Assembly (NCBI RefSeq): GCF_900167455.1
Contig: NZ_FUWJ01000002.1
Location: 175,584-239,583, forward strand
DNA: 64,000 nt
Source of the DNA: Enhydrobacter aerosaccus
GTDB taxonomy: Bacteria > Pseudomonadota > Alphaproteobacteria > Reyranellales > Reyranellaceae
Direction of reading: 5' to 3'
Position numbers and translations under genes: made by a program. Positions 1 to 10,202 of this stretch are shown piece by piece (position 1 is the stretch's first letter; each line of letters opens with the position of its first letter). The notes beneath the pieces were generated by a model. That model was given only the letters and a program-made list of their open reading frames with translations, was not told the origin of the DNA and searched no databases.

Positions 1-1262
1 TTGAGTCCGTCGATGGCCACCACGGTATGGCCGTCGTTCATGAGATGATGCGCCAGATTGAAGCCTGCCGGGCCGAGCCCGACCACCAGCACGCTGCGAC
101 CGGTGGCTGGACGCGGGATCGGCCGGCGCAGGTTGAGCGGATTCCAGCGCGTCAGCAGCGAGTAGATCTCGAAGCCCCAGGGCAGGCCCAGCACGTCCTT
201 GAGCGTGCGGGTCTCGATCTGCGGGATGTCGACCGGCTCCTGCTTCTGATAGATGCAGGCCTTCATGCAGTCGTTGCAGATGCGGTGTCCGGTTGCCGCG
301 AGCAGCGGGTTGTCGACCATCGCCGTGGCCAGTGCGCCGATGGAGAAGCCCTCGCTCTTCAGCAGGTTCATCTCCGAGATGCGCTCCTCGAGCGGGCAGC
401 CGGCGAGCGTGACGCCGAAGGGCGACTTCTGGAACTCGCCGGTCTTGCGGTCCTTCAGGCCCTTGGAGCAGCTGTCCTTGCCCTGGTTGTGACACCAGAT
501 GCAGTAATTGGTGTGATCCACGGTGCGTACGAGATCGTAGCCCGCATCGGTGAGCGCAAACCCTTCGCGATGACGCAGCATGCTGCGCGGCAACTTCATG
601 CGGGTGACGCCGTCGACCACTTCGGTCTCGATCGGCACGAGGTGTTCGAAGTCGAGCTTGTGCGGCACCTTGAACAGCGGTCCCTCGCGATGACGTCGCT
701 TGCCTTCGGGGCTATGCAGCGCCCACGCGGCGTAACGCGTCAGGGCTTCGATCTCAGGCGTCGGTGCTTCCACCTTGAATTCCGCGCCCACCAGCTCGCG
801 TACGGCCAGCGCAAATGCCAGTTCCCACGCCTCCAGCCCGTCCTCGAGGCGAGCCGGGACCTTGATCGCGGCCGTCACTTCGGCCCCGACCAGCGTCGCG
901 GCTGCATCCGCCTTGATGGCGCGCGTCACATAGCGCTGAACGAACAGCCGCTTGCAATCGTAGAGCGGCGCAAGCTCCACGTGCCCGGCGCGCAGCGTGG
1001 AGGCTTCCCGCGAAACGCCGAACAGGCCAGCGACGAAGTCCTCCAGCGAACGCGCGACCTCGATCAGGAGGTTCGCCTCGTCCTTCGTCGCCAGAGAGTC
1101 CGGGGCCGAGCGAGCGGCCAGGAAACGAGCGTGCACATCGACATTGGCGTCCTGCAGCCAAGCGACGAAAGCCGCATCCAGCCGGACGAGTCCGTCCCGG
1201 TCGTAAAGATCGTCGAAACCCACCCCGTGAGCGAGCGAAGGAGTGAGTTGATGCGCCGTCAT
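1..1262 (-). CDS. GltD-like Fe-S/FAD pyridine nucleotide oxidoreductase (partial, 3' end outside window)
   Basis: The reading frame opens at an ATG at 1262 on the minus strand and runs off the window edge, giving 420 residues. A long N-terminal region of unknown fold is followed by two cysteine clusters. One is near residues 254-265 (CIWC plus a later Cys). The other is at 329-336 (CNDCMKAC), the CxxCxxxC pattern of the Fe-S domain in front of glutamate synthase small subunits and dihydropyrimidine dehydrogenase. A dinucleotide-binding start VVGLGPAGF follows at about 393-401. The protein is therefore probably a large flavoprotein that moves electrons between NAD(P)H, FAD and Fe-S centres. 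The substrate cannot be named. It is divergent from ctaA, with 100 bp between the starts. Confidence 0.75.
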   Translation of the reverse strand, partial: MTAHQLTPSLAHGVGFDDLYDRDGLVRLDAAFVAWLQDANVDVHARFLAARSAPDSLATKDEANLLIEVARSLEDFVAGLFGVSREASTLRAGHVELAPLYDCKRLFVQRYVTRAIKADAAATLVGAEVTAAIKVPARLEDGLEAWELAFALAVRELVGAEFKVEAPTPEIEALTRYAAWALHSPEGKRRHREGPLFKVPHKLDFEHLVPIETEVVDGVTRMKLPRSMLRHREGFALTDAGYDLVRTVDHTNYCIWCHNQGKDSCSKGLKDRKTGEFQKSPFGVTLAGCPLEERISEMNLLKSEGFSIGALATAMVDNPLLAATGHRICNDCMKACIYQKQEPVDIPQIETRTLKDVLGLPWGFEIYSLLTRWNPLNLRRPIPRPATGRSVLVVGLGPAGFNLAHHLMNDGHTVVAIDGL

Positions 1263-1362
1263 TGTCAGAATATCCGGGTCAGGGGGAGGGGGATTTGTAT
1301 GTGCACGAACCGATTAACCAAGCACGCCGCTCCGCGCAAGGTGGCGAAGCTTCGCGACATTT

Positions 1363-2430
1363 ATGCCTGATGACGCAGCGTTCCAGTTCCCCCATGGTCC
1401 GCCGGCCATGAAGACCGTTCCCGCCACCGTACGTGCCTGGCTGATTCTCGTCGCGGCAATGATTTTCGTCATGATCGTGCTCGGAGCCCTGACGCGCCTG
1501 ACTGAATCGGGCCTGTCGATGGTCGAATGGAAACCCGTCACAGGCGTGATCCCGCCCTTGACCGAGCAGGCCTGGCAGGAAGAGCTGCAGAAATATCTTT
1601 CCTCGCCCCAGGGAAGATTGGTCAATCGTGATTTCACCGTGCCGGAATTCAAACAGATTTTCTGGCTGGAGTTCTTCCATCGCCTGTGGGGACGCCTGAT
1701 CGGTCTGGTGATGGCGCTGCCGCTCGCCTGGTTCTGGATCCGCGGACAGCTGTCGCCGGCGCTGAAGCCTCGGCTCGTCGCATTGCTCGTGCTCGGAGGC
1801 CTGCAAGGCGTGCTGGGCTGGGCGATGGTGGCATCCGGCCTCGTCGATCGGCCATCGGTCAGTCACTACAGACTGGCCGCGCATCTCCTCGCCGCCGTGG
1901 CGCTCTATGCCTATACCGTGTGGCTGATCCTCGAACTCGGCCCTCAGACGGCGCGCCGCGACGATCCCGGCACGCGGCGCAAGGCTTCGGCCCTGATCGG
2001 CTTCGTGTTCGTGGTCATGACCTTCGGCGCGCTGATGGCAGGCTTGCGGGCCGGTCTCGCCCACAACACGTTCCCCACCATGTCGGGCTACTGGATTCCG
2101 CCGGGTATGTTCGATCTGTCGCCGTGGTGGATCAATATCTTCGAGAACGGAACGACCATTCAATTCATCCACCGATGGCTGGCCAAGCTCCTGGTGCTTG
2201 GCGTTCTCGTCCTGGCCTGGCGTAGCCGCCGCCCCGAAGGCTATGCGGCCGGTGGCATGGCACTGGTGCAGCTCTGTCTCGGGATCGCCACGATCCTGAG
2301 TGGCGTCGAGATCGCGCTGGCCTCCGCTCACCAGGCTGGCGCGGTGCTGCTTCTCACCACGCTGCTCGTGGTGCGCCATCGGGCCATCCCTTCTCGTGCC
2401 CAGCCGCTCTCGGCTATTGTCGGGCGATGA
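1363..2430 (+). CDS. ctaA: Heme A synthase (COX15/CtaA)
   Basis: This 355-residue multi-pass membrane protein converts heme O to heme A for aa3-type cytochrome oxidase. About eight membrane segments are visible. The conserved heme-ligand histidines stand in EFFHRLWGR (His106), SHYRLAAH (His168, His174), IQFIHRWLAK (His270) and ASAHQAGA (His323), as in alphaproteobacterial and mitochondrial Cox15. The length fits the family. The ATG at 1363 was chosen; an in-frame ATG at 1408 would remove 15 soluble residues, and neither has a strong ribosome site. Its stop overlaps the next start (ATGA), so the downstream SEL1 protein is probably translationally coupled. Confidence 0.93.
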   Translation: MPDDAAFQFPHGPPAMKTVPATVRAWLILVAAMIFVMIVLGALTRLTESGLSMVEWKPVTGVIPPLTEQAWQEELQKYLSSPQGRLVNRDFTVPEFKQIFWLEFFHRLWGRLIGLVMALPLAWFWIRGQLSPALKPRLVALLVLGGLQGVLGWAMVASGLVDRPSVSHYRLAAHLLAAVALYAYTVWLILELGPQTARRDDPGTRRKASALIGFVFVVMTFGALMAGLRAGLAHNTFPTMSGYWIPPGMFDLSPWWINIFENGTTIQFIHRWLAKLLVLGVLVLAWRSRRPEGYAAGGMALVQLCLGIATILSGVEIALASAHQAGAVLLLTTLLVVRHRAIPSRAQPLSAIVGR

Positions 2431-3773
2431 GCGGCGTCCCGGAACAAAATCGCATCGGCCGTAAAGCCTTCACGCGTCCGTCGCGCCTGTTGCTTGGCAT
2501 CCTGGTGATCGCCGTCGCGGCGGGCGCGCTGGCGCTCGTGACGATCCGTCCGCCAGCGACACCTCCGCGGCCGGCCAAGCAGGCGAAGGCAACGGCGCCG
2601 GGCGCCCCGACGTCACAGCCACCGGCCTTCGGCGACGATATCGCCCTTCCCGCTGCGGAAATTCCGCCGGCGCCCACGGTGGCGGAGATCAAGCGTCCCG
2701 CTGTCGAGCCTGCCGCGGCACCGCCACCCGCTACGGACAACCCGCCACCGAGCGGCGCCGTTGCCGGCGATCCGGAGTCGCTGTCGCTGGCCGACCTCAA
2801 GAAGCAGGCGGAGGCCAACGATCTGCCGTCGATGATCGAGATGGGACGACGCCTCATCCTGGGAGTCGGCATCGCCAAGGATCCTCCGGCCGGCGCCGGA
2901 TGGATGCTGCATGCTGCCGAACTGGGCTCTCCCCAGGCGGCCTTCAATGTCGGGGTGATGTACGAAAGCGGCTTCGTCGTGGAGCGTGATTCGGCAAAGG
3001 CGGCGCAATGGTACCGGCGCGCCGCCGAGGCCGGCGTGCCGGCGGCCCAGCACAATCTCGCCCTCCTGCTGCGGACCGGCAAAGGCGTGCCGCGCGACCA
3101 GGCGCAGGCCGTGAAGCTGTTGCAGGCGGCCGCGCATCAGGGCATGGCGGCTGCGATGTTCACGTTGGCCGATGTCTATGAACGCGGTGATGCGGCACCG
3201 AAGGATCTTCCCGCAGCCGTTGCCTGGTTTGGGCTCGCGGCACAGTTCGAGCGCGATGAGAACAATGGCGACGACACACCGCTGGCCAAGGCGGCGGTGC
3301 AGCGTGCCCAGGCGCTGCAACGCGTCCTGACGCCGGCCGAACTGCGTCGTGCACGGGACATGGGCCAAAGCGAGATTGGCAAGATCGTCGCCGGGCTGCC
3401 GTCCACCAGTCCACCGCCGCAGCTGCCTGCGCCGGCACTGCCGTCTCCGGCGCCTGACAAGACTTCCGCTTCACCCGCGCCGTCCGGGGACCAGGATGTG
3501 GCGGCCGGATGGCCCTCGACGCCGAGCGATCAGGTGCGGGCGATCCAGCAGGCGCTGGTCGATCTCAAACTGCTGCGCGACAAGCCGGACGGCGTACCGG
3601 GCCCCATGACCAGCAGCGCCATTCGCGGCTTCCAGCGCAGCATCGGCGTCGCCGAAACCGGCGAACCGAACAAGGACGTGTATGTCGCGCTGAAGCAGGC
3701 CCTCGCCAAACGCGCCACCAGCTCGCCGCCCACAGCCGCCTCTCCACAGGCTCCGAAGAGCACCAAGCCCTAA
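2427..3773 (+). CDS. Membrane-anchored SEL1-repeat protein with C-terminal peptidoglycan-binding domain
   Basis: The protein has 448 residues. It has a short cytoplasmic head, one membrane segment (about residues 26-46, LLGILVIAVAAGALALV), a long Pro/Ala-rich linker (50-120), SEL1 tetratricopeptide-like repeats (about 120-290, e.g. YESGFVVERDSAKAAQWYRR), a second Pro-rich linker and a PG_binding_1-type domain (about 360-435, QVRAIQQALVDLKLL...AIRGFQRSIG). The arrangement suggests a periplasmic scaffold fixed to the inner membrane that touches the cell wall. The exact role is unknown. It overlaps ctaA by 4 bp and ends 13 bp from convergent ispE. Confidence 0.85.
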   Translation: MSGVPEQNRIGRKAFTRPSRLLLGILVIAVAAGALALVTIRPPATPPRPAKQAKATAPGAPTSQPPAFGDDIALPAAEIPPAPTVAEIKRPAVEPAAAPPPATDNPPPSGAVAGDPESLSLADLKKQAEANDLPSMIEMGRRLILGVGIAKDPPAGAGWMLHAAELGSPQAAFNVGVMYESGFVVERDSAKAAQWYRRAAEAGVPAAQHNLALLLRTGKGVPRDQAQAVKLLQAAAHQGMAAAMFTLADVYERGDAAPKDLPAAVAWFGLAAQFERDENNGDDTPLAKAAVQRAQALQRVLTPAELRRARDMGQSEIGKIVAGLPSTSPPPQLPAPALPSPAPDKTSASPAPSGDQDVAAGWPSTPSDQVRAIQQALVDLKLLRDKPDGVPGPMTSSAIRGFQRSIGVAETGEPNKDVYVALKQALAKRATSSPPTAASPQAPKSTKP

Positions 3774-3786
3774 AGGGCGTCGCGAC

Positions 3787-4644
3787 TCAGGCGAAGCCCC
3801 CGGCATGCCGCCACCACTGCGGCGGCAGCGAAGCTGCAGCGGACCGCGCGCCAGCAACATCGTCGAACAGCGCAAAGCAGGTCGCGCCGCTGCCGCTCAT
3901 CGCGGCATAGCGAACGCCCGGGCTTCGACGGAGTGTCGCCAGGACCTCACCGACGACCGGCTGCAGGGAGATCGCGCCATCCGTCAGATCGTTGCCGCGT
4001 GCGGCGAGTGCTTCGACGAGCGCCGGCAGGTCCTGCCATGCCTCGATTGGCTGGACCGGCGAAAAAGGTCCGCGGCGCGCTGCGAAGACGGCCGGCGTCG
4101 GCAGGACCGCGCCGGGATTCACCAACAACACGCCACAGCGCGGCAATGCCGGAGCGGCTTCGAGTTCCTCGCCGATGCCACGTGCGATCGATGGCTTGCC
4201 GAGCAGGCACATCGGCACGTCGGCGCCTAAGCGGGTCGCAAGGGTCAGCAGGTCGGCTTGCGGAAGCCCGAGTCGCCAGAACCTGACCAGGCCACGGAGC
4301 GCCGCAGCGGCATCGGCGGAACCACCGCCCAGGCCCGCCGCCATCGGGATACGCTTGACGAGGCGAAACGCCACCTGCGGCTTGCGCCCGACTGCGTCAG
4401 CGAGCCCTCGCGCCGCCTTGAGGACCAGATTGTCGGGTTCGGCTGACAGCGTCTCCGCGCCGAGGCCTTCGATCGTCAGCCGGAGGTCATCGGCGGCACG
4501 GATCTCGAGCGTATCCGCGAGATCGCTGAAGGCCACCAGCGAGTCGAGAAGGTGGTAGCCGTCAGCGCGGCGGCCGACGACGTTCAGCCACAGATTGACC
4601 TTGGCCGGAGCCGCCTCGACATGCACTTCTCCAGGGACTTCCAA
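3787..4644 (-). CDS. ispE: 4-diphosphocytidyl-2-C-methyl-D-erythritol kinase
   Basis: This GHMP kinase phosphorylates CDP-methylerythritol with ATP in the MEP route to isoprenoids. The substrate lysine motif PAKVNLWL is at residues 13-20 and the ATP-binding glycine loop PMAAGLGGGSADAAA at about 100-114. A C-terminal GHMP segment contains AAMSGSGATCFALF. At 285 residues the length is normal. The open frame begins with TTG at 4644; a GTG at 4626 keeps every motif and may be the real start. It lies 16 bp after the TPR gene on the same strand, so the two are probably co-transcribed. Confidence 0.93.
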   Translation of the reverse strand: MEVPGEVHVEAAPAKVNLWLNVVGRRADGYHLLDSLVAFSDLADTLEIRAADDLRLTIEGLGAETLSAEPDNLVLKAARGLADAVGRKPQVAFRLVKRIPMAAGLGGGSADAAAALRGLVRFWRLGLPQADLLTLATRLGADVPMCLLGKPSIARGIGEELEAAPALPRCGVLLVNPGAVLPTPAVFAARRGPFSPVQPIEAWQDLPALVEALAARGNDLTDGAISLQPVVGEVLATLRRSPGVRYAAMSGSGATCFALFDDVAGARSAAASLPPQWWRHAGGFA

Positions 4645-4660
4645 GCGCGATCCGTCTGGC

Positions 4661-6448
4661 TCAGCCGCCCTGCTTCTTGTCGGCGGACTTTTCCTTCTCG
4701 TAGACGGTCGGCTTGTCGTTCGAGACGTTCAGACCATTGCTCAGCTTGTCCTGCAGGACCGGCAGACGATCCTTGTCCGGCTTCTGGTTGACGGCACGCT
4801 GCCACTCGAAGCGGGCCTCGCGGAACCGGCCGACATGCCAGTAGGCGTCGCCCAGATGCTCGACCACCGTGGCGTCGTCGCCCTTCTGCTCTGTCGCGCG
4901 CTCCAGCCACTTCACGGCCTCGTCGAACTGGCCCAGCCGATAATAGGCCCAGCCCACCGAGTCGGTGATGGCGCCGTCATCGGGCCTGAGTTCGGTGGCC
5001 CGCTTCAGCATCTTCATGCCGTCGTCCAGATGCACGCCCTGATCGATCCAGCTGTAGCCAAGATAGTTCAGGACATAGGGCTGCTCGGGCGACAGCTCGA
5101 GCGCCTTCTTCATGTCGGCCTCGGCGCGCGGCCACTGCTTGAGGCGCTCGAGCGCGATGCCGCGTCCGAAATGGATCGGCCAGTAGCGGTCCTCGGCACC
5201 CTTGATGCGGGAGATCGCCGTGTCGTAGGCCGCGACCGCCTCCTGATAGCGTTCCTTGGTGCGCAGCAGGTCGGCCAGCGACAGCGCCGCGTCGATGCGA
5301 TCCGGCTTCTCCGCCACCATCGCCTGCAGGCGACGGACCGCACTGTCGATCTTGTCCTCCTGGGCATCGAGCGTGGCCGCACGCAGACGTGCCTGCCAGT
5401 TCAAGGGCGAGGTCGGGCCGATCTTGCCCAATGCCGCCACGGCCTGCGGGATCCTGCCGAACTGCTCGTCGATGCCCGCGATCATCAGCCAGGCGAAGTC
5501 GAAATCGGGCTTCAGCTCGACCGCGAGTTGCTCGAAGATCAAGGCGAGATCGGCGCGCTCGTTGCGCTGGTCGGAGCCGAGGATACCGCCGATATCGAAC
5601 AGGATCTCGGCCACGCCCGAGGCGGGCGACGGCGGCTTGGGAGCGGGCGCGTTGGGGGCGAGCAGGCCGTCCATCACGACCGAGTCGCTGTACTTGTCGC
5701 CATAGGCCTTGAGCAGCGCCCGGCCGTCGGCAACCTTGCCGAGCCGTTCCAGCCCTTCCGCCGCCGACACGACGATGCGCAAACCGGCCGGGTCGAGCTC
5801 GGCGGCGCGACGATACTTGGTCTCGGCCGCCGCGCGATCTCCCGCCATCTCGTCGATCTGGGCGCGGATGATGAGCGACGGCGCCTCGGCGCGGTCGTTG
5901 CCCTGGCGCGGCTTGAGCCGGGCCAGGATGTCACGCGCTGCTGCGTAGTCCTTCTCGCCCGCCTTCAGCCACGCGACCACGAAGTCCTTCAGCGGGCCGA
6001 GCTGGTTCTCGGCCCCGATCCGCGCCAGCTGCTGCTCGGCAGCGCGATAGTCGCCGCGCTTGATGTGCTGGACCGTCAGAACCAGGTTGGCGAAGCCATC
6101 ACCCGGCTTGGTCGCGAGAACCTGCGGCGCCAGCAAGGCGGCGGCATCGAAGCGGCCGGCATACACGCGCATGCGGAACGCGCCGTAGACCAAGGTCGGA
6201 TCGTTCGGGGCCTGCGCCAGCGCGAGGTCGAGCTGTTCGGCGCCGCTGTCGTAGTCGTGATCCTCTTCGGCCACGCGGCCGGCGAGATATCGACCCTCGA
6301 GCGAGATCGTCCCTGGCGCCGACGCACGTTGCGGCACGCCAGCCGGCGATTTCGCGGGTGGCGTACTTTGCGCCATGCCGGACAAGGACGTCGTGAGCAG
6401 CAGCGCCGCGGACAACAGCGCGAGGGGAATGGGTCGCATGCCTGTCAC
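4661..6448 (-). CDS. Secreted tetratricopeptide-repeat protein
   Basis: This 595-residue protein has an N-terminal signal sequence ([23 protein letters not shown]) and then TPR repeats nearly to the end. Examples are [20 protein letters not shown] near residue 50 and [20 protein letters not shown] near 490. It resembles the outer-membrane or periplasmic TPR proteins that alphaproteobacteria encode beside ispE and are thought to act in protein assembly or lipoprotein complexes. No catalytic motif is seen. The GTG at 6448 overlaps the stop of the ETF-QO gene (GTGA); an ATG at 6439 is equally good. The gene probably sits in the operon ETF-QO, TPR, ispE. Confidence 0.85.
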   Translation of the reverse strand: MTGMRPIPLALLSAALLLTTSLSGMAQSTPPAKSPAGVPQRASAPGTISLEGRYLAGRVAEEDHDYDSGAEQLDLALAQAPNDPTLVYGAFRMRVYAGRFDAAALLAPQVLATKPGDGFANLVLTVQHIKRGDYRAAEQQLARIGAENQLGPLKDFVVAWLKAGEKDYAAARDILARLKPRQGNDRAEAPSLIIRAQIDEMAGDRAAAETKYRRAAELDPAGLRIVVSAAEGLERLGKVADGRALLKAYGDKYSDSVVMDGLLAPNAPAPKPPSPASGVAEILFDIGGILGSDQRNERADLALIFEQLAVELKPDFDFAWLMIAGIDEQFGRIPQAVAALGKIGPTSPLNWQARLRAATLDAQEDKIDSAVRRLQAMVAEKPDRIDAALSLADLLRTKERYQEAVAAYDTAISRIKGAEDRYWPIHFGRGIALERLKQWPRAEADMKKALELSPEQPYVLNYLGYSWIDQGVHLDDGMKMLKRATELRPDDGAITDSVGWAYYRLGQFDEAVKWLERATEQKGDDATVVEHLGDAYWHVGRFREARFEWQRAVNQKPDKDRLPVLQDKLSNGLNVSNDKPTVYEKEKSADKKQGG

Positions 6449-8100
6449 ATGTTGGGGTAGTTGGGACCACCGCCGCCTTCCGGCACAGTCCAGTCGATGT
6501 TCTGCGCCGGATCCTTGATATCGCAGGTCTTGCAGTGGACGCAGTTCTGCGCGTTGATCTGGAAGCGCGGCTGACCGTTGTCGGCGGTGACGACTTCATA
6601 GACGCCGGCCGGACAATAGCGCTGCGCCGGCTCGGCGTAGAGTGGCAAATTGACCGCGATCGGAATCGACGGATCGCGCAGCTTGAGATGGACCGGCTGG
6701 TCCTCCTCGTGATTCGTGTTCGAGAGGAACACCGACGACAGCTTGTCGAAGGAGAGCACGCCGTCCGGCTTGGGATACGGGATGGGCTGGAACTCGGAGG
6801 CCGGACGCAGGCATTCATGGTCGGCCTTGTGATGCCGCAGCGTCCACGGCAGCCGGATGCCGAGATCGTGCATCCACATGTCGAAGCCGCCATAGATCGT
6901 GCCGATCACGGAGCCCCACTTCAGCGCCGGCTTGACGTTGCGGACCTTGTCGAGATCCTTCCAGATCCACGATGCCTTGAGCTTGACCGGATAGGCGATC
7001 AGCTCGTCGCCGCCGGTCTTGCCGCCGGCCAGCGCCTCGAACGCCGCCTCGGCCGCGAGCATGCCGCTCTTGATCGCATTGTGGCTGCCCTTGATGCGCG
7101 GCACGTTGACGAAGCCGGCCGAGCAGCCGATCAGCGCGCCGCCCGGGAACACCAGCTTGGGCACCGACTGGACGCCGCCTTCATTGATGGCGCGGGCGCC
7201 GTAGGAGAGCCGCTTGCCGCCCTGCAGATGCTTCGCGACTTCCGGATGGGTCTTGAAGCGCTGGAACTCGTCGAACGGCGACAGGTACGGATTCTCGTAC
7301 GACAGGTGAACCACGAAGCCGATCGCCACGAGGTTGTCGCCGAAATGGTACATGAAGGAGCCGCCTTGGCTGCCGGTCTCCGACAGCGGCCAGCCCTGCG
7401 AGTGCACCACCAGGCCCTTCTTGAACTTGGCGGGATCGACCTGCCACAGCTCCTTGATGCCGATGCCGAACTTCTGCGGATCGACGCCGGCGCGCAGGTC
7501 GAACTTGCCCATGAGCTGCTTGGCCAGCGAGCCGCGGGCGCCTTCGGCGATCAGCGTGTACTTGGCATGCAGCTCCATGCCCTCGGTGTAGCCGTCCTTA
7601 TGATGGCCATCCTTGGCGATGCCCATGTCGCCGGTGGCGACGCCCTTCACCGAGCCATCCTCGTTGTAGAGCAGTTCGGCGGCAGCAAAGCCGGGATAGA
7701 TCTCGACGCCCAGCGCCTCGGCCTGCTGCGCCAGCCAGCGGCACAGCTCGCCCAGGCTGACAATGTAGTTGCCGTGGTTGTTCATCAGCCGCGGCATCAG
7801 GAAATTGGGGAAACGGTAGGATCCGGTCTTGGTCAGCCACAGGAACTGGTCGTCGGTGACATGCGTCTCGACCGGCGCGCCCTTCTCCTTCCAGTCGGGA
7901 ACGAGCTCGTTCAGCCCGATCGGATCGATGACGGCGCCGGAGAGGATGTGAGCGCCGATCTCCGATCCCTTCTCGAGCACGCAGACCGACACTTCGTGGT
8001 TGCGCTCGGCCGCGAGCTGCTTCAGCCGGATTGCCGCCGCGAGCCCGGCCGGGCCGCCGCCGACAATCACTACGTCGTATTCCATCGCCTCGCGTGCCAT
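6445..8100 (-). CDS. Electron transfer flavoprotein-ubiquinone oxidoreductase
   Basis: This 551-residue membrane-associated flavoprotein passes electrons from reduced ETF, produced by acyl-CoA and other dehydrogenases, to ubiquinone. The FAD Rossmann motif [16 protein letters not shown] is at about residues 10-25. A central quinone- and membrane-binding region follows. The C-terminal 4Fe-4S ferredoxin segment has CPAGVYEV and then [13 protein letters not shown] near residue 520. Length and domain order match mitochondrial ETFDH. The gene is first in a minus-strand operon with the TPR gene and ispE. A 117-bp intergenic region separates it from the divergent alpha/beta hydrolase. Confidence 0.95.
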   Translation of the reverse strand: MAREAMEYDVVIVGGGPAGLAAAIRLKQLAAERNHEVSVCVLEKGSEIGAHILSGAVIDPIGLNELVPDWKEKGAPVETHVTDDQFLWLTKTGSYRFPNFLMPRLMNNHGNYIVSLGELCRWLAQQAEALGVEIYPGFAAAELLYNEDGSVKGVATGDMGIAKDGHHKDGYTEGMELHAKYTLIAEGARGSLAKQLMGKFDLRAGVDPQKFGIGIKELWQVDPAKFKKGLVVHSQGWPLSETGSQGGSFMYHFGDNLVAIGFVVHLSYENPYLSPFDEFQRFKTHPEVAKHLQGGKRLSYGARAINEGGVQSVPKLVFPGGALIGCSAGFVNVPRIKGSHNAIKSGMLAAEAAFEALAGGKTGGDELIAYPVKLKASWIWKDLDKVRNVKPALKWGSVIGTIYGGFDMWMHDLGIRLPWTLRHHKADHECLRPASEFQPIPYPKPDGVLSFDKLSSVFLSNTNHEEDQPVHLKLRDPSIPIAVNLPLYAEPAQRYCPAGVYEVVTADNGQPRFQINAQNCVHCKTCDIKDPAQNIDWTVPEGGGGPNYPNM

Positions 8101-8217
8101 ACCCGTCTCGCTCTCCAGTGCCTTTTCCAGATAGACGCACCGCTGGCTGGCGGCGATCCTTGGCTGGTAAATAGCCTGTCGGGGGCTGGATCGCTACCTG
8201 CTGAAAGGGGCATTCCC

Positions 8218-9282
8218 GTGGCTGAGTTGACAGAAATTGAGAGTAAATCGTTCGCGGCGCACGATTTCCGACTGGAAAATGGGCAGGTGCTGCCTCGCCT
8301 GGAGCTCGCCTACGAGACATACGGGCAATTGAGCCCCCAACGAGACAACGCCGTCCTCGTCGTGCACGGCTATACGTCCAGCCATCATGCCGCCGGTCGG
8401 AACGCGAAAGGCAAGGAAGGACGCGGCGTCGCGGCTGGTTCCGTCGGCTGGTTCGATGCCCTGATCGGGCCCGGCAAGGCCATCGACACGGATCGCTACT
8501 TCGTGATCGCGGTGAATGCCCTGGGTTCCGCGCATGGCAGCACCGGCCCGAATGCAATCGACCCACGCACCGGCAAGCCCTATGGCCCGACCTTCCCCGA
8601 GATCACCCTGCGCGACATGGTCGCGAGCCAGAAACTTCTGGTCGATTCCTTGGGATTGAAACAACTGGTTGCCGTGATCGGCCCGTCCATGGGCGGCTTC
8701 CAGTCGTTCCAGTGGGCGGCGTCCTATCCGGGTTTCATGAAGGCCATCGTGCCGTCGGTCACGGCGCCGCGCGCGCCCTCGGGCCTCGAGCGCCTGCAGG
8801 CCTTGCAGAAACGGCTGGCCAGCGATCCCAACTGGAACGACGGTTGGTACTACGAGAATGGCGGCATCGCCGGGACGCTCGAGGAAATCCGCTTCGAGAC
8901 CCTGATGAGCTACGGCCAGAACGAGATCCTGGCCGAGACGATGCCCGATCCCAGGGCGCGCGAGGCGGCGATTCGCGCCAATGCGCGGGCCTGGGCGCAG
9001 ATCTATGATGGCCACTCGCTCGTCGTGTTGCGCAAGGCCATCGGTACGTTCGACATTACCAGCCAGTACGATGCGCTCAGAAGGGCCAAGGTCCTCTATG
9101 TGCAGTCTCCGACCGACAAGCTGTTCGACATCGCCCTTTGCCCCGGCTACGTGAGCGACATGCGCAAGGCCGGCGTCGATATCACCTATGTCGAGCTGCC
9201 CTCGAACAAGGGCCACATGGCGAGCCATGCCGATGCGGCGTTGTGGGCACCGATCCTCGCCGCCTTCCTGAAGAGCCTTTGA
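8218..9282 (+). CDS. Alpha/beta hydrolase of the homoserine O-acetyltransferase (MetX-like) family
   Basis: The start is GTG at 8218, preceded by GAAAGGGG at 8203-8210, giving 354 residues. The fold and the long lid region ([20 protein letters not shown]) are those of MetX-type acyltransferases. The nucleophile elbow is GPSMGGFQ (Ser157) rather than the GGSMGGMQ of true MetX. The acid and base are probably the Asp in [10 protein letters not shown] and the His in [10 protein letters not shown] near the C-terminus. True methionine biosynthesis is therefore doubtful; it may be a paralogue acting on another acyl substrate. Its stop overlaps the start of the downstream UDG gene (TGATG), so the two are probably translated together. 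Confidence 0.82.
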   Translation: MAELTEIESKSFAAHDFRLENGQVLPRLELAYETYGQLSPQRDNAVLVVHGYTSSHHAAGRNAKGKEGRGVAAGSVGWFDALIGPGKAIDTDRYFVIAVNALGSAHGSTGPNAIDPRTGKPYGPTFPEITLRDMVASQKLLVDSLGLKQLVAVIGPSMGGFQSFQWAASYPGFMKAIVPSVTAPRAPSGLERLQALQKRLASDPNWNDGWYYENGGIAGTLEEIRFETLMSYGQNEILAETMPDPRAREAAIRANARAWAQIYDGHSLVVLRKAIGTFDITSQYDALRRAKVLYVQSPTDKLFDIALCPGYVSDMRKAGVDITYVELPSNKGHMASHADAALWAPILAAFLKSL

Positions 9283-10139
9283 TGGCCGACGCGGCGATCG
9301 CGCCACAGGATCTTGCAGCAATCCTGCGCTGGTACGTCGAACAGGGTCTCGACGAGACGATCGGCGAGGAGCCGGTCGATCGCTTCGCCCTGCCATCGCC
9401 CGCCGCCGCTCCCGTTGCCGTCACCGTCGCGATGACGCCGCCAGCCGCGACGCCCGCTCGGCCGGCCGCGCCGACGCCCCTGCGCGCCGCACCGCCAGCA
9501 CCGCGTCCTCCGGTGCCGCTCGAATCGCCCCAGCTGGTCGAGGATGCGCGCGCCCTGGCCGAAGGCTGCACGACGCTCGCCGAGCTGGAAGCGGCGGTCC
9601 GCAGCTTCGAAGGCTGCGCGCTCAAGCGCACGGCCAAGAACACGGTCTTCGCCGATGGCCTGCCCGATGCGCCAGTGATGGTGGTCGGCGAGGCGCCCGG
9701 CGCCGACGAGGATCGTCTCGGCAAGCCGTTCGTCGGCGTCAGCGGCCAGCTCATGGACCGGATGATGGAGGCGATCGGCCTCACGCGCGCCGGCGGCTTC
9801 TACATCACCAACATCCTGTTCTGGCGCCCGCCCGGCAACCGCACGCCGACGCTGGCCGAGCAGGGCATGTGTCTCGCCTTCACACGCCGCCATATCGAGC
9901 TGATCCGGCCCAAGGTGCTGGTCCTCGCCGGTGGCGTTGCCGCCAAGGCGGTGCTCGACACCGCCGAAGGCATCATGCGTCTGCGCGGCAAATGGGCGAG
10001 CTATCGTCTCGGTGACGGGACGGAAATCCCCACCATGCCGACCTTCCATCCCGCCTACCTGCTGCGCACCCCCGCCAGCAAGCGCCAGAGCTGGATGGAC
10101 CTGCTCGCGATCGAGAAGAAGCTGAAGGACCTCGCCTGA
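9282..10139 (+). CDS. Uracil-DNA glycosylase, family 4-like
   Basis: The 285-residue protein has a disordered Ala/Pro-rich N-terminus (residues 35-80) and then a UDG superfamily domain. The water-activating motif is [17 protein letters not shown] (136-152) and the DNA-intercalating motif HPAYLLR is at 256-262. Its role is to excise uracil from deaminated DNA. Family 4 enzymes normally bind 4Fe-4S through four cysteines. Here only Cys112 ([17 protein letters not shown]) and Cys197 remain near the expected positions, so the cluster may be absent. The start overlaps the stop of the previous gene. Confidence 0.88.
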   Translation: MADAAIAPQDLAAILRWYVEQGLDETIGEEPVDRFALPSPAAAPVAVTVAMTPPAATPARPAAPTPLRAAPPAPRPPVPLESPQLVEDARALAEGCTTLAELEAAVRSFEGCALKRTAKNTVFADGLPDAPVMVVGEAPGADEDRLGKPFVGVSGQLMDRMMEAIGLTRAGGFYITNILFWRPPGNRTPTLAEQGMCLAFTRRHIELIRPKVLVLAGGVAAKAVLDTAEGIMRLRGKWASYRLGDGTEIPTMPTFHPAYLLRTPASKRQSWMDLLAIEKKLKDLA

Positions 10140-10146
10140 CTCATCG

Positions 10147-10170
10147 GAGCGCGCCACTCCAGTGGCGCTC
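10147..10170 (+). terminator. Hairpin between convergent genes, probable bidirectional terminator
   Basis: An imperfect inverted repeat (GAGCGCGCCACT, CC, AGTGGCGCTC) with a two-base bulge stands 8 bp after the UDG stop. It lies in the 63-bp gap to the convergent acetyltransferase gene. No clear U-tract follows, so intrinsic termination is only inferred. Confidence 0.4.
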
Positions 10171-10202
10171 AAGGGGTGCGCATCCGCAGAAACGCACCGC
10201 TC

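Noticed and set aside
4595..6460. 621-codon plus-strand frame opposite the TPR gene
   Set aside because: Its composition is a shadow of the TPR gene; no domain is visible and the minus strand has a signal peptide and clear repeats.
6535..8217. Very long plus-strand open frame leading into the alpha/beta hydrolase gene
   Set aside because: It is the complement of the ETF-QO gene. Only the part from GTG 8218 shows family motifs and a ribosome site.
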